Source: Clostridium tarantellae (GTDB taxonomy: Bacteria > Bacillota > Clostridia > Clostridiales > Clostridiaceae). Taken from it: a stretch of DNA of 45,039 bases. Shown here one piece after another: positions 29,488 to 38,040 of the stretch. A program made the translations under genes and the position numbers. The DNA is taken from positions 1 through 45,039 of the forward strand of contig NZ_WHJC01000004.1 in the NCBI RefSeq assembly GCF_009295725.1, read 5' to 3'. The notes under the pieces are model-generated. The model did not search any database. It was not told where the DNA came from and was given only the letters and a program-made list of their open reading frames with translations. Each line of letters starts with the position of its first letter. Position 1 is the first letter of the stretch.

Positions 29488-31149
29488 ATGGATAAAAAAC
29501 AAGTTGATTATTTGCAGGAGCAACTTGATACTTACCTATCTGATAACAATATTCAGTTGAACGGGGAAGAAAGAAATAAATTAATTGAAACTTTGATTAA
29601 GTGTGATTATTCTAAAGCAGAAAAAGGTGGAATAGTAGCACTAAGAGGATTTGTGTATCAATATTTAGTAACAGTATATTATATGTTATTAATTGCAACA
29701 GGGAGAGAAGAATGGGATTATGTTATTTTTGAATTAGGTGATGATGTTGCTTTAATTAAAGATAATAGTATATGTTTTTGTCAAGTAAAAACAAAATTAG
29801 ATGATGGAGGATATATAAATTATGGAATTACATCAGATCTGACAAAAAGAAAAAGTGGTATAGATAGTTGGTTAGATAAGTTGTTCCTTAATTCTAAAAG
29901 AATAGTTGAAAAGATGAATAGTGTAAAAATTAATGGAACTGATGATATAGAAGTATCTTTTAAACTAATTATTAATACAATATTTAATAGTTCAAGTGAA
30001 ATAGCACCATATTGCGAAAATTCTACTCTTGTTGATAAGGAAGAGAAAATTAAAAATAGATTAGAAATGATTAAAACGTATAAGGGGAATGATTACAATT
30101 TACAGGATGAATTAAAAGAAAAAATTAGTTGGTACATAGATAGGTTTGATATACTTCCATTAGGAAAATTTGATGAATTATTTAAGAGAAATATGTCTTT
30201 AGTTAGTGAATTAATTAATGACGGAGATAGAGAGATAACAAGTAAAGTTGTGGAAGAATTAGTTACACTGGTTTTGTTTAATACGCATGATGATTACTTA
30301 AAAGATCAGGATTCAAAAATAAAGTTTATTTTTCAAAAGGATAAATTTATTGAGGTCATTAAAGATAAAGAAAAGTATGTTAGAAATATGGTGGAAAACA
30401 CCAGAAAGAAAAAGGTAGTTAGTTCTATATTTGATAAAGCCTTTTCAAATATAAAATTAGAATTTGAAAAGGTGTATAGTTCAATTTTATTAGATGAATT
30501 AAATAAATCTATGTTGTGGTTGCAAGAGAGCCTTATAGAAAGAGTAAAAGAAGATGAATATGTATATGAAAAGTTTATAAATAGAATTTTTTTATTAGAG
30601 AATAAAAAAACAGCATGTATTGATGGTGAAAGTTTAAATGATATTTTTCAAGTTATGGAATCTTTAAAAAGTATAATAATATATATGACATTCTATAGTG
30701 ATAAAGAATTATGTAGAGAAAAAGATGCACAGTTATTAATTAAAAGTGGCTTATACAAGAATAATAATACACATTTAACTACATATAATGTTAGAGGAAA
30801 TAAAAGTGAGATGGAAGCACTTATAAATTTATATACAAATATAAAAAAGTGTAGAGTGATAAATACTTTAACGGGAGATATAATATGTTTTTTATTAAAT
30901 TTTAACGAAGATGAAGATGAATTTGATGATTTTGATATGGATTTTGAAGAAAAAATTACAAGTAGTAATTCAGAATTTAAATTAGTAACAAAACCTAATA
31001 ATTTGAAAATATGCAAAATAAATAATTTAAATAAAGTGCCTAAGGCAATTCAAAAGAGAGTTGAAAAAGGGATTATTAGATCAGAGCAAGAGTTTTTATC
31101 ATTAGATATATGGGACAAGTATATGGATAAAAATATTAAGGAGAATTAG
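29488..31149 (+). CDS. lmuA: Lamassu-family effector nuclease LmuA (DUF4297/Cap4-like)
   Basis: A 553-residue protein. The N-terminal ~200 residues look like the DUF4297/Cap4 endonuclease domain, a PD-(D/E)xK-type fold: GFVYQYLVTVYYML (54-67), then E82 and D85-D86, then Q99-V-K101 (the QxK variant of the catalytic lysine motif). The remaining ~350 residues are helical and unrecognised, probably contacting the ATPase; a very acidic patch (DEDEFDDFDMDFEE) lies near residue 475. Family knowledge: in Cap4-type Lamassu and the related DdmABC, this subunit degrades DNA once the SMC complex is activated by phage or plasmid DNA. The start is ATG 29488 behind GTGGAGG (29475-29481). The next gene begins one base after the stop. 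Assignment rests on motifs plus gene order, without a search. Confidence 0.78.
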   Translation: MDKKQVDYLQEQLDTYLSDNNIQLNGEERNKLIETLIKCDYSKAEKGGIVALRGFVYQYLVTVYYMLLIATGREEWDYVIFELGDDVALIKDNSICFCQVKTKLDDGGYINYGITSDLTKRKSGIDSWLDKLFLNSKRIVEKMNSVKINGTDDIEVSFKLIINTIFNSSSEIAPYCENSTLVDKEEKIKNRLEMIKTYKGNDYNLQDELKEKISWYIDRFDILPLGKFDELFKRNMSLVSELINDGDREITSKVVEELVTLVLFNTHDDYLKDQDSKIKFIFQKDKFIEVIKDKEKYVRNMVENTRKKKVVSSIFDKAFSNIKLEFEKVYSSILLDELNKSMLWLQESLIERVKEDEYVYEKFINRIFLLENKKTACIDGESLNDIFQVMESLKSIIIYMTFYSDKELCREKDAQLLIKSGLYKNNNTHLTTYNVRGNKSEMEALINLYTNIKKCRVINTLTGDIICFLLNFNEDEDEFDDFDMDFEEKITSSNSEFKLVTKPNNLKICKINNLNKVPKAIQKRVEKGIIRSEQEFLSLDIWDKYMDKNIKEN

Positions 31150-31150
31150 T

Positions 31151-31669
31151 ATGAATATTGGTATGGTAAGAGAAAAATTGCTACAAAAAGGTTTTAACAC
31201 AATGAATAATATCTATAATACTAACATTGGAAATATATTAGTTGATGCATCAATGGAAGCATGGTGCAAAGATAATAGAGTAATTATTCTAAAGGATTAT
31301 ATAAATAAATTTCATTTTAATAGTTGGTCGGAATTAGATAAAACAAAGATAGTCTCTATTTTAAAATTACTATCTTCTAGAGAAAAAAACAATCTATATT
31401 TTATTATTAATTTAAGTACAAATTTAATAAATGATATTAGTATACTTGAGCAAATAAATAAGTTAGAAAAAGACGATAAAATATGCAAAAAGTACGTTGT
31501 AGTTAATGATGAGGATATTGAAAGAATTCCTTTTCTATCAGATTCTAATATTAATTCTCCTCAAATGTTAGATTATGAAAGTAAGTTCAAACAAAAATTG
31601 AAAGAAATAGGTGGAATAAGCGAAAATTCAATAGAAATTTCAATAAAGTATTTTGAGGATGAAGAATAA
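31151..31669 (+). CDS. lmuC: Lamassu LmuC / ABC-3C middle component (MC1-like)
   Basis: A 172-residue protein resembling the 'middle component 1' of ABC-three-component systems. It has an N-terminal VREKLLQKGF segment, a central hydrophobic strand (NLYFIINLS), and KICKKYVVVNDEDIERIPFL near residue 110-130, the charged CRKYVI...PF-type signature I associate with this family. In Lamassu the small subunit bridges nuclease and SMC ATPase; this is family knowledge. It starts one base after the lmuA stop, with AAGGAGAATT inside the lmuA end as its ribosome site, so the two are translationally coupled. lmuB follows by 23 bases. Confidence 0.72.
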   Translation: MNIGMVREKLLQKGFNTMNNIYNTNIGNILVDASMEAWCKDNRVIILKDYINKFHFNSWSELDKTKIVSILKLLSSREKNNLYFIINLSTNLINDISILEQINKLEKDDKICKKYVVVNDEDIERIPFLSDSNINSPQMLDYESKFKQKLKEIGGISENSIEISIKYFEDEE

Positions 31670-31692
31670 GAGGTATTAGATAGGAGAATAGT

Positions 31693-34668
31693 ATGAAGAT
31701 AAAGGAATTGAAAATTAACAATTTTAGAATATTTAAGGGTGAATATAATTTTAATTTTTATGATAAAAACTTAATAGTTGTTCATGGAAATAATGGAAAT
31801 GGTAAAAGTACAATGTTTGACTCTATTGAATGGGCTATAACGGGGGAATTACTAAGATATAAAGGTACAAAAGAAAATCAGAAGTTTAACTACATATTCA
31901 ATAATAAAGTATTTGGAACTAGCAATTGTGAAGTTTATGTAGAGATAGTATTTTATAATGATAAAGAGGAGATATGTATAAAAAGAATATGTAAGTGTAA
32001 TAAAAATGGTAGTAGCCCTAAAACAACTATATTTATTGATGGGGAAAAGTATAAAGAACAAAAGGGAAATAAGAAAATTCGTGAATTAATAATGAAAGAC
32101 ATAAGTTTAGAAGGGACTTTTGATAAAGGTAAGTTTAGGGATATGTTTTCTGCTACGCAGTTATTATCTCAAGATGAAATTGCTTTATTTATATCATCTA
32201 AAAAACCTAGTGAGAGATTATTAGTTATGGAAAAGATATTAGGTGTAGATAAATATGGAGAGGAATTTAGATGTTATATAAATGATAGAATTAAAGAAAT
32301 TGATAGTTTAAAAGAAAAGAATTTTACATTAAAAAATAGTAAAAATGAAGAATTAAAAAGAATAGAAAATGAAATATTCAAAATTAATACTGAACTTGAA
32401 GTTATTGATTTACAACATGATAAGTTAGGTAATAAAAGTGAAAAACATGTTTTAAATGATTTGAATATAATTAGAGATAAAGAATTGAATTTAAAATTAA
32501 ATGGTAATATAGAAGAGTTTACAAGTGTAAATGATTCAGTTCAGAACAATTTAATAGATAACAGTAAGTTTATAGATAATGAGTTAATGGAAAGAAAAAA
32601 TATTCTTCATGATATATTAGAATATGAAGAAGGAATAAAAAATAATAAAGCAAAAATAGAAGATAAGAAAAGATTGATAGAAATTAATGAGAAAGTAAAA
32701 GAAAAAGTTAATAAAAGAAATTTATCAATAAGTTATTATATAAATAAGAGACAAGAAATAAAGAGTTGTTTAGAGGTTAAAAAGGAAATAGACAAAATAA
32801 ATAATAACATTTCGAATAAAAGGAATGAGTTATCATTAAAAGAAAGTCAAAAAAAAGGGTTAGAATCTTTAGATATAATAAAAGAAGTAATATTAAAATA
32901 TGAAAAAATAGATAATTTAAAAAAAGTGTATATAGAAAAAGAAAGTGAAATAGAGCAAGTAAATAATGTTATAAAGATATTAGAGTTAGAAAAACAAACA
33001 AATGATAAGATAGAAAAAAATATAGAATATAATAAAGAAATGAAAATATTATTAGATGAATTAAAACTAATAAATGCTAAAAAGGAAAAAACACAAACAA
33101 GTTTAGAAAATTATAATATAAAGGCTACTGAACAAAAAAGGTCAATTAGCCAAATTATCTATGAAATACAGGAACATGTAATTGACGATGATGATGTAAA
33201 ATTATGTCCCATATGTGGGGTAAAGTATAGTAATAGAGAAGAATTAATTTCAAAAGTTGAAACACAGTTGAACAAAAGTAAAAAATATTTTAGTGATATT
33301 GAGAATATAATTAGGGCTTTATTATCTGAAAATAGTAAGTTGGATGAACAATATTCTTTAAAACAACAGAGAGTAAATGAATTACAAAAAAGGTTACATG
33401 AATATAGTTTGGATATAAAAATAAATAAAAATATTATTAGAGAATCAAAAATATATTTTAAAGAGAAAAGTATTAGTGAATTAATAGAGATATATAAGAA
33501 AAAAAGTATAGAATTAAATTCGTTTATTGATAATAGTAATTTTACTATTAAAGTAATTTATAATATAGAAGAAATATGTGTAGAGATAGATAAATTAAAC
33601 AATGAGATAAGAAATTTATTAGATAGTATAGATGAAATAATGTTTAAAAATGATATTTCTAATAAATATACTAATAAGTCAATTGAATATATAGATAATA
33701 GAGATAAAAAATATAAGTCATTTATAATTATGGCAAGGAAGTTTATAAAGGATTCTGAGAAGTTAGTTGATTCTAATAATTGTAAAATTGATGAACTAAA
33801 TAAATTGGAAAGAAAATACAAATTAAAAAAAGAGATTATTTCAAGAAAACTTAACAGTATAAATTTATTTGAAGATAATTTTGAAAGTGTTAGAATACAA
33901 TTAATAAAAAATATTGAAATAATAGAAAATATAAATAGTTTGATAAGTATTGCTTTAGAAGATATAAACTTATTGCTATCGATTGATAAGTCAATAACAT
34001 TAAAGAATGAAAGAGAAAAATATTTAAAAGACGAAAAAGGGATAAGAGAAGAAATTAATAGAATAGATGAGGAGATTAGCAATAATATTAAAGATTGTGA
34101 AGGTTTAAAAATAATTATAGATGAAAGTAAAAATATTCAGGGTGAATTAATTGATAAGCTGATTGAGGGATATAGTGAATTTATAGATAAACTATTTTTC
34201 CAAATTAGCCCGCATGCATTTGCAAAACATATATATTTAATACCTAGAAAAACAGATTTATATATTATTTTAAGTGAGAAAAAAGGACGAAGAAAGGAAC
34301 TCCTTGATATGGAAGATGATAACTTGAGAAAAGAAGCAAGTGCAAGTCTTACTCTAAGTTCAGCACAGAAGAATGTATTAGGAATTTGTGTTTTTATTTC
34401 TTTAAGTTTATCTCAAAGTTGGACGAAGATAAATATGATGGGGGTAGATGATCCGTTCCAAAACATGGATGATATAAATGTTTATTCATTTTTAGATACT
34501 TTGGCAGGAGTACTTGATCAAAAACAAGTTATAATAAGTACACATAATGAGGACTTTGCTGCATTGATATCAAATAAATCTGCATTAGAAAAAGATAAAA
34601 TAAAAATTATAGAATTAGAAACATATTCTCAAGATGGTGTGAAATATATTGAGAAAGATGTAGTATAA
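31693..34668 (+). CDS. lmuB: Lamassu SMC/Rad50-like ATPase LmuB
   Basis: A 991-residue ABC ATPase of the SMC/SbcC type. The N-terminal half-nucleotide site has Walker A GNNGNGKST (32-40). Two long coiled-coil arms (about 200-490 and 520-800) are joined by a Rad50-style zinc hook C505-P-I-C508. The C-terminal half-site has the ABC signature LSSAQKNVLG (888-897) and Walker B ending in D919-D920 (MMGVDDPFQNMDD), followed by an ISTHNEDF H-loop. The hook distinguishes it from OLD/Gabija-type ATPases. Together with the nuclease and middle component it should form the DNA-sensing part of a Lamassu complex. ATG 31693 is behind TAGGAGA. The coiled coils are extremely Lys/Glu/Ile-rich, and minus-strand ORFs here are shadows. 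Confidence 0.85.
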   Translation: MKIKELKINNFRIFKGEYNFNFYDKNLIVVHGNNGNGKSTMFDSIEWAITGELLRYKGTKENQKFNYIFNNKVFGTSNCEVYVEIVFYNDKEEICIKRICKCNKNGSSPKTTIFIDGEKYKEQKGNKKIRELIMKDISLEGTFDKGKFRDMFSATQLLSQDEIALFISSKKPSERLLVMEKILGVDKYGEEFRCYINDRIKEIDSLKEKNFTLKNSKNEELKRIENEIFKINTELEVIDLQHDKLGNKSEKHVLNDLNIIRDKELNLKLNGNIEEFTSVNDSVQNNLIDNSKFIDNELMERKNILHDILEYEEGIKNNKAKIEDKKRLIEINEKVKEKVNKRNLSISYYINKRQEIKSCLEVKKEIDKINNNISNKRNELSLKESQKKGLESLDIIKEVILKYEKIDNLKKVYIEKESEIEQVNNVIKILELEKQTNDKIEKNIEYNKEMKILLDELKLINAKKEKTQTSLENYNIKATEQKRSISQIIYEIQEHVIDDDDVKLCPICGVKYSNREELISKVETQLNKSKKYFSDIENIIRALLSENSKLDEQYSLKQQRVNELQKRLHEYSLDIKINKNIIRESKIYFKEKSISELIEIYKKKSIELNSFIDNSNFTIKVIYNIEEICVEIDKLNNEIRNLLDSIDEIMFKNDISNKYTNKSIEYIDNRDKKYKSFIIMARKFIKDSEKLVDSNNCKIDELNKLERKYKLKKEIISRKLNSINLFEDNFESVRIQLIKNIEIIENINSLISIALEDINLLLSIDKSITLKNEREKYLKDEKGIREEINRIDEEISNNIKDCEGLKIIIDESKNIQGELIDKLIEGYSEFIDKLFFQISPHAFAKHIYLIPRKTDLYIILSEKKGRRKELLDMEDDNLRKEASASLTLSSAQKNVLGICVFISLSLSQSWTKINMMGVDDPFQNMDDINVYSFLDTLAGVLDQKQVIISTHNEDFAALISNKSALEKDKIKIIELETYSQDGVKYIEKDVV

Positions 34669-34962
34669 AAATATTTTAATAGCAATGTTGTTTATTAAAT
34701 AAAGAAGGAAGTTATAGATAGTAGTATTATTAAATTTATTAAGTAGCAAATTTATGTTTTGTTTTTAGCGTGAAACTTAAATTGTATTGGAATAAATTTA
34801 TAATTCATATTAATATAATGATAGTTAATTATTACTAGGAATATTTATTTGTCATAGATAAATAGTGTTTTATACTAATAGATATAAAAAGTATTAAAAA
34901 ATAAATATGAAAGGAGATTTAATATGACAAAAGTAGAATAATATAAAGGTAATGGAATTATT
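34669..34962. other. Gap between the Lamassu operon and the 90-residue orphan gene
   Basis: Nearly 300 AT-rich bases. I see no convincing terminator for lmuB. A promoter (34849-34876) and a strong ribosome site with ATG (34911-34926) belong to the orphan gene described next. The rest carries no structure I can support. Confidence 0.4.
34849..34876 (+). promoter_or_regulatory. Promoter upstream of the orphan gene
   Basis: TTGTCA (34849-34854), 16-nt spacer, TATACT (34871-34876), about 48 bases before the ATG at 34924. It shows that the small gene had its own transcription unit separate from lmuB. Confidence 0.55.
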
Positions 34963-35235
34963 ATGAGTTGTAATGGTGAAATTTGGGCAGTAGATGACAG
35001 TGGAATATCAGATATTATAGGAAAAATAAAGCGTATTGAATTGTCAATAGAAGAACCAAAAGAACAGATTGGGATATATCGAGTTGAACATGTAATGTTA
35101 TTCGATGGAAATGACGAAGAATTATATGATGACCAAAGTATAGTAGATAATCTTGAATATCATTCAGAAGATGAATTAGTAGAAGTCCTTGCTAATAACT
35201 ATGATGTTTCTAAGGATATTATTGATATTATATAA
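34963..35235 (+). CDS. Acidic 90-residue orphan protein, interrupted near its natural start
   Basis: A small, strongly acidic protein (MSCNGEIWAVDDSGISDI at the start; EYHSEDELVEVLANN near the end), soluble, with no family I recognise. The best start signals are 39 bases upstream: AAAGGAGAT (34911-34919) before ATG 34924. That frame is the same as this ORF, but it meets TAA (34939-34941) after MTKVE, then continues YKGNGII into the ATG at 34963. So the gene has either lost its first codons through a nonsense mutation or is translated by re-initiation at 34963 (weak site TGGA). It has its own promoter and ends before a hairpin at 35261. Its position between two defence systems suggests an accessory or cargo gene, which is inference only. 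Confidence 0.5.
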   Translation: MSCNGEIWAVDDSGISDIIGKIKRIELSIEEPKEQIGIYRVEHVMLFDGNDEELYDDQSIVDNLEYHSEDELVEVLANNYDVSKDIIDII

Positions 35236-35260
35236 ATTTAATATATTTAAAGTATTACGT

Positions 35261-35292
35261 AATTAAGTCCAGCAAAATTCCTGGGCTTAATT
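35261..35292 (+). terminator. Hairpin after the orphan gene
   Basis: AATTAAGTCCAG (35261-35272), 8-nt loop, CTGGGCTTAATT (35281-35292); 12-bp stem with one G-T pair. No T run follows, so terminator strength is uncertain. Confidence 0.5.
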
Positions 35293-35379
35293 TGCATAGA
35301 TATAAACAATTTTTTAAAAGATTAAATTGCATGATATAATAGATGAAATAGAGTCATAAGCAAAAGTGGAGAGAGTTAT

Positions 35380-35976
35380 TTGTCGGTAAGATTATTGAAT
35401 TAAATTTATATTTTAATAAAAGAAGGTTAAAAAGTAAGGATAATAACGAAAGTGTCAATGAAAATATCTTTTATATGATTATAGGAATACCTTGTTCAGG
35501 TAAAAGTTATTATTGTAAAGATAAATATAATAATTCCAATGCAATTATTATATTAACTGATGAAATTAGAAAAGAAATTACAGGGCATATGAATATGAAA
35601 AGAATAGTAATAATTTGGTGTTTGATATTGCTAAAAGTAGAATTAATCAATTTTTAATGGATGGATATAATGTAGTATTTGATGCCACCAATACTAATAG
35701 TATGCATAGAAAAAGAATATTAAAGATTGCCTAAAATAATAAATGTAAATCAGAGGCTATAGTTTTTATGACTCCAATAGAAGTGTGTATTGATAAAAAT
35801 AGAAAAAGAAATATTGAACGAAGGATACCTATTGATGTGATTATAAATATGTCTAATTTTATTCCAGAAAAAGTTGAAGAAGAAGGATTTGATGAAGTTA
35901 AATACGTGAAATAATAGATTGTAATTATAAGAATGGATATAATACTAGTTTTTTTATTTGTGAGAAAGAAAAATAA
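35380..35976 (+). pseudogene. Decayed P-loop kinase gene (polynucleotide-kinase-like)
   Basis: Remains of an about 190-codon P-loop kinase resembling the T4 PNK/AAA_33 group. The pieces lie in three frames. First is MIIGIPCSGKSYYCKDKY with Walker A GIPCSGKS, then LTDEIRKEITG. After a frameshift near 35600 comes LVFDIAKSRINQFLMDGYN and VVFDATNTNS, then an in-frame TAA at 35732-35734, then IVFMTPIEVCIDKNRKRN and FIPEKVEEEGFDEVKYV. After a second frameshift near 35908 the C-terminal tail reads EIIDCNYKNGYNTSFFICEK and stops at 35974. GGAGAGAG (35368-35375) precedes a TTG at 35380, but that start also runs into a stop, so the 5' end is damaged too. At least three lesions make this a true pseudogene. 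Its last 48 bases are the direct repeat that reappears after Thoeris. Confidence 0.8.
35926..35973 (+). repeat. 48-bp direct repeat, copy 1 (3' end of kinase pseudogene)
   Basis: Starts TATAAGAATGGATATAATAC and ends TTGTGAGAAAGAAAAA. It matches 38041-38088 at 45 of 48 positions, including a T7 run, and CATATA recurs just beyond both copies after a small indel. It codes the kinase C-terminal tail and also contains a TATAAT (35938-35943) that could serve thsA as a -10 box. Confidence 0.92.
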
Positions 35977-36065
35977 CATATAGATATTTTAATTCTGGAG
36001 GTAATGTTTCTAGGGCTGAGGAATTGAACAAAATTTAGATGTTTAGATGGGAGATAGGATTATTA

Positions 36066-37553
36066 ATGGAATTTACAAGAGAAATTTATGCTTTTATTGA
36101 GGATTATATAGTTCAATTAAAGCAAGGGAGTGCAGCAATTTTTGCAGGTGCAGGATTATCTGCAGGAGTTGGTTTTGTAGATTGGAAGGGATTATTAAAA
36201 AGCCCTGCTAAAAGAATAGGATTAGATGTACAAAAAGAAGATGATTTAGTAACTTTAGCACAATATATTTTTAATGAAGATTGTTCAAGGCAACCATTAA
36301 CAGAGGTTATTAGAAATAGTTTCATTTCAAGTAATAAGACAAATGAAAATCATGAAATATTAAGTTCATTACCGATAAAAACTTATTGGACAACTAACTA
36401 TGATTCCTTAATAGAAGAATCTTTAAGTAGATATGGTAAGAATCCAGATGTCAAGAAGACATTAGCAGATTTATCAACAATAATTAGTAGGAGAGATGCT
36501 ATTGTTTATAAAATGCATGGAGATATTAATGATGCTAATAATGCTGTACTTATTAAAGATGACTATGAGGTTTACGATACTAAAAATCATTTATTTACAT
36601 TGAACTTGAAGGCAGATTTAATATCAAAAACATTTCTGTTTATAGGTTTTAGTTTTGAAGATCCTAATTTAGAGTATATCTTAAGCAAAGTAAGAATTTT
36701 AGTAGAGGGGAAGGGGAGAAAGCATTATTGTTTTCTAAAGAAAGTAAATATTAAGGATTTTGAAAAATGTCAAAATCAAAATGAAGAATTTAAATATGAA
36801 GAATTGAAACAAAGATTAAAGTGTAAAGATTTGAAAAGATATGGTATTCATCCAGTATTAGTTGATGAATATACTGATGTAACAGAGATTTTAAGATATA
36901 TAGATAGAATGTATAGAAGAAATAATGTATTAATATCAGGAAGTGCTGATGAATTTAAAAACTTTAATATAAAATCCAAGGATACAGGAAAAAATATTGA
37001 ACCTTTAGATTTTATTCATGATTTATGTAGAGAGATTAGTAGAAGTGGCTTTAAAATAGTAACTGGATATGGAAATGGTATAGTAGGGGCTGTAGTAAAT
37101 GGTGTTTTTGAAAATATATATGATGTGAATAGAAAAAACTTAGATGATTATATGATAATAAGACCATTCCCAACATATAGAATAAATAATATGAGTAGTG
37201 ATAAATTTAAAAAAGTCATAGAAAAAAGCAGGAAAGATTTGGTTAAACAAGCGGGGATTGCTGTATTTGTATTAGGCAATAAGACTAATAATAATAACAT
37301 TGTTATAGCAGATGGTGTATTAAAAGAATTTGAGGAGTCATTAGCAATTGGAAGTAAAGTTATACCAATAGGATTAACAGGAGATGCAAGTAAGAAATTA
37401 TGGGATAAGGTTAATAATAATTTTGAGGAGTATTATAGTGAATATAAAGATTTAAAGAGATATTTTGAAGTATTAGGAGATAAACAGTCTAATAATGAAG
37501 ATATTATAAAGTCAGTTTGTAGTATTATAGAAAAATTACAAAAGGTATTTTAA
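36066..37553 (+). CDS. thsA: Thoeris NADase effector ThsA (SIR2-STALD)
   Basis: A 495-residue protein with an N-terminal SIR2-like NADase domain (about 1-280) and a C-terminal STALD (SLOG-like) ligand-binding domain (about 288-490). SIR2 landmarks are GAGLSAG (28-34), TTNYDSL with N111, and KMHGDI with H151, the positions corresponding to catalytic N112 and H152 I recall for Bacillus cereus ThsA. The SLOG domain has VLISGSADEF (288-297) and GYGNGIVGAVVNG. Family knowledge: in Thoeris, a cyclic ADP-ribose signal made by ThsB binds STALD, and ThsA then depletes NAD to stop phage growth. ATG 36066 follows GGGAGATAGG. An upstream in-frame ATG at 36039 lacks a ribosome site. thsB starts three bases after the stop. 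Confidence 0.92.
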   Translation: MEFTREIYAFIEDYIVQLKQGSAAIFAGAGLSAGVGFVDWKGLLKSPAKRIGLDVQKEDDLVTLAQYIFNEDCSRQPLTEVIRNSFISSNKTNENHEILSSLPIKTYWTTNYDSLIEESLSRYGKNPDVKKTLADLSTIISRRDAIVYKMHGDINDANNAVLIKDDYEVYDTKNHLFTLNLKADLISKTFLFIGFSFEDPNLEYILSKVRILVEGKGRKHYCFLKKVNIKDFEKCQNQNEEFKYEELKQRLKCKDLKRYGIHPVLVDEYTDVTEILRYIDRMYRRNNVLISGSADEFKNFNIKSKDTGKNIEPLDFIHDLCREISRSGFKIVTGYGNGIVGAVVNGVFENIYDVNRKNLDDYMIIRPFPTYRINNMSSDKFKKVIEKSRKDLVKQAGIAVFVLGNKTNNNNIVIADGVLKEFEESLAIGSKVIPIGLTGDASKKLWDKVNNNFEEYYSEYKDLKRYFEVLGDKQSNNEDIIKSVCSIIEKLQKVF

Positions 37554-37556
37554 TTT

Positions 37557-38021
37557 ATGATAAATGTATTTTTTAGTTTTCATTTTGAAAGAGATTTATT
37601 TAGAGTGAAAGAAGTAAGAAGTAGTACGAGTGGTTTCATAGATAAAGCAGATTGGGAAAAAGTAAAACTAAAGGGAAAGTCACATATCTGTAATTGGATT
37701 GATCAACAAATGAAAGAAACAAGTGTTACAGTAGTGCTTATTGGATCAGAGACATCTACTAGAGAATATGTAGAATATGAAATAGAGAAGAGTTTTGAAA
37801 AAGGTAATGGTGTCATAGGTATATATATACATAATATTAAGAATGAATATGGACAAACTGATTACAAAGGGAAAAATCCTTTTGAAAATATTTATTATGA
37901 ATACCAAGGTAGACGAGTATATCTATCAGAAATATATAAAATATATGATTGGGTTTGGGATAACGGAAGAGAAAATATGTTAAAGTGGATACAAGAAGCG
38001 GCACAAAGAGCAAATAGATAA
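37557..38021 (+). CDS. thsB: Thoeris sensor ThsB (TIR-like domain)
   Basis: A 154-residue single-domain protein of the ThsB/DUF1863 TIR-like family. It begins with the beta-A strand INVFFSFHFERD, continues with a WIDQQMKETSVTVVLIGSET segment, then REYVEYEIEKSFEKGNGVIG, where the glutamates E73 and E75 are candidates for the catalytic acid, and ends with GKNPF and a WIQEAAQRANR helix. TIR proteins of this group sense phage and convert NAD+ to a cyclic ADP-ribose isomer that activates ThsA. It starts at ATG 37557, three bases after thsA, with AAAAGG as a distant ribosome site, so it is probably translationally coupled. A single thsB is present; many loci carry several. The direct repeat copy 2 begins 20 bases after its stop. 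Confidence 0.9.
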   Translation: MINVFFSFHFERDLFRVKEVRSSTSGFIDKADWEKVKLKGKSHICNWIDQQMKETSVTVVLIGSETSTREYVEYEIEKSFEKGNGVIGIYIHNIKNEYGQTDYKGKNPFENIYYEYQGRRVYLSEIYKIYDWVWDNGRENMLKWIQEAAQRANR

Positions 38022-38040
38022 TAGGAAAGATTAATCAGTC

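Noticed and set aside
30693-31016. Minus-strand frame opposite the acidic patch of lmuA
   Set aside because: Serine-rich low-complexity complement of Asp/Glu codons, with no start signals.
33558-34082. Long minus-strand reading frame inside the SMC ATPase gene
   Set aside because: It is rich in Leu, Ile, Phe and Ser, as expected from the complement of Lys/Glu-rich coiled-coil codons, has no ribosome site and lies wholly within lmuB.
36004-36027. Seven-codon ORF with a GGAGG site before thsA
   Set aside because: Too short to call a gene; a role as a leader peptide for thsA is possible but unsupported.
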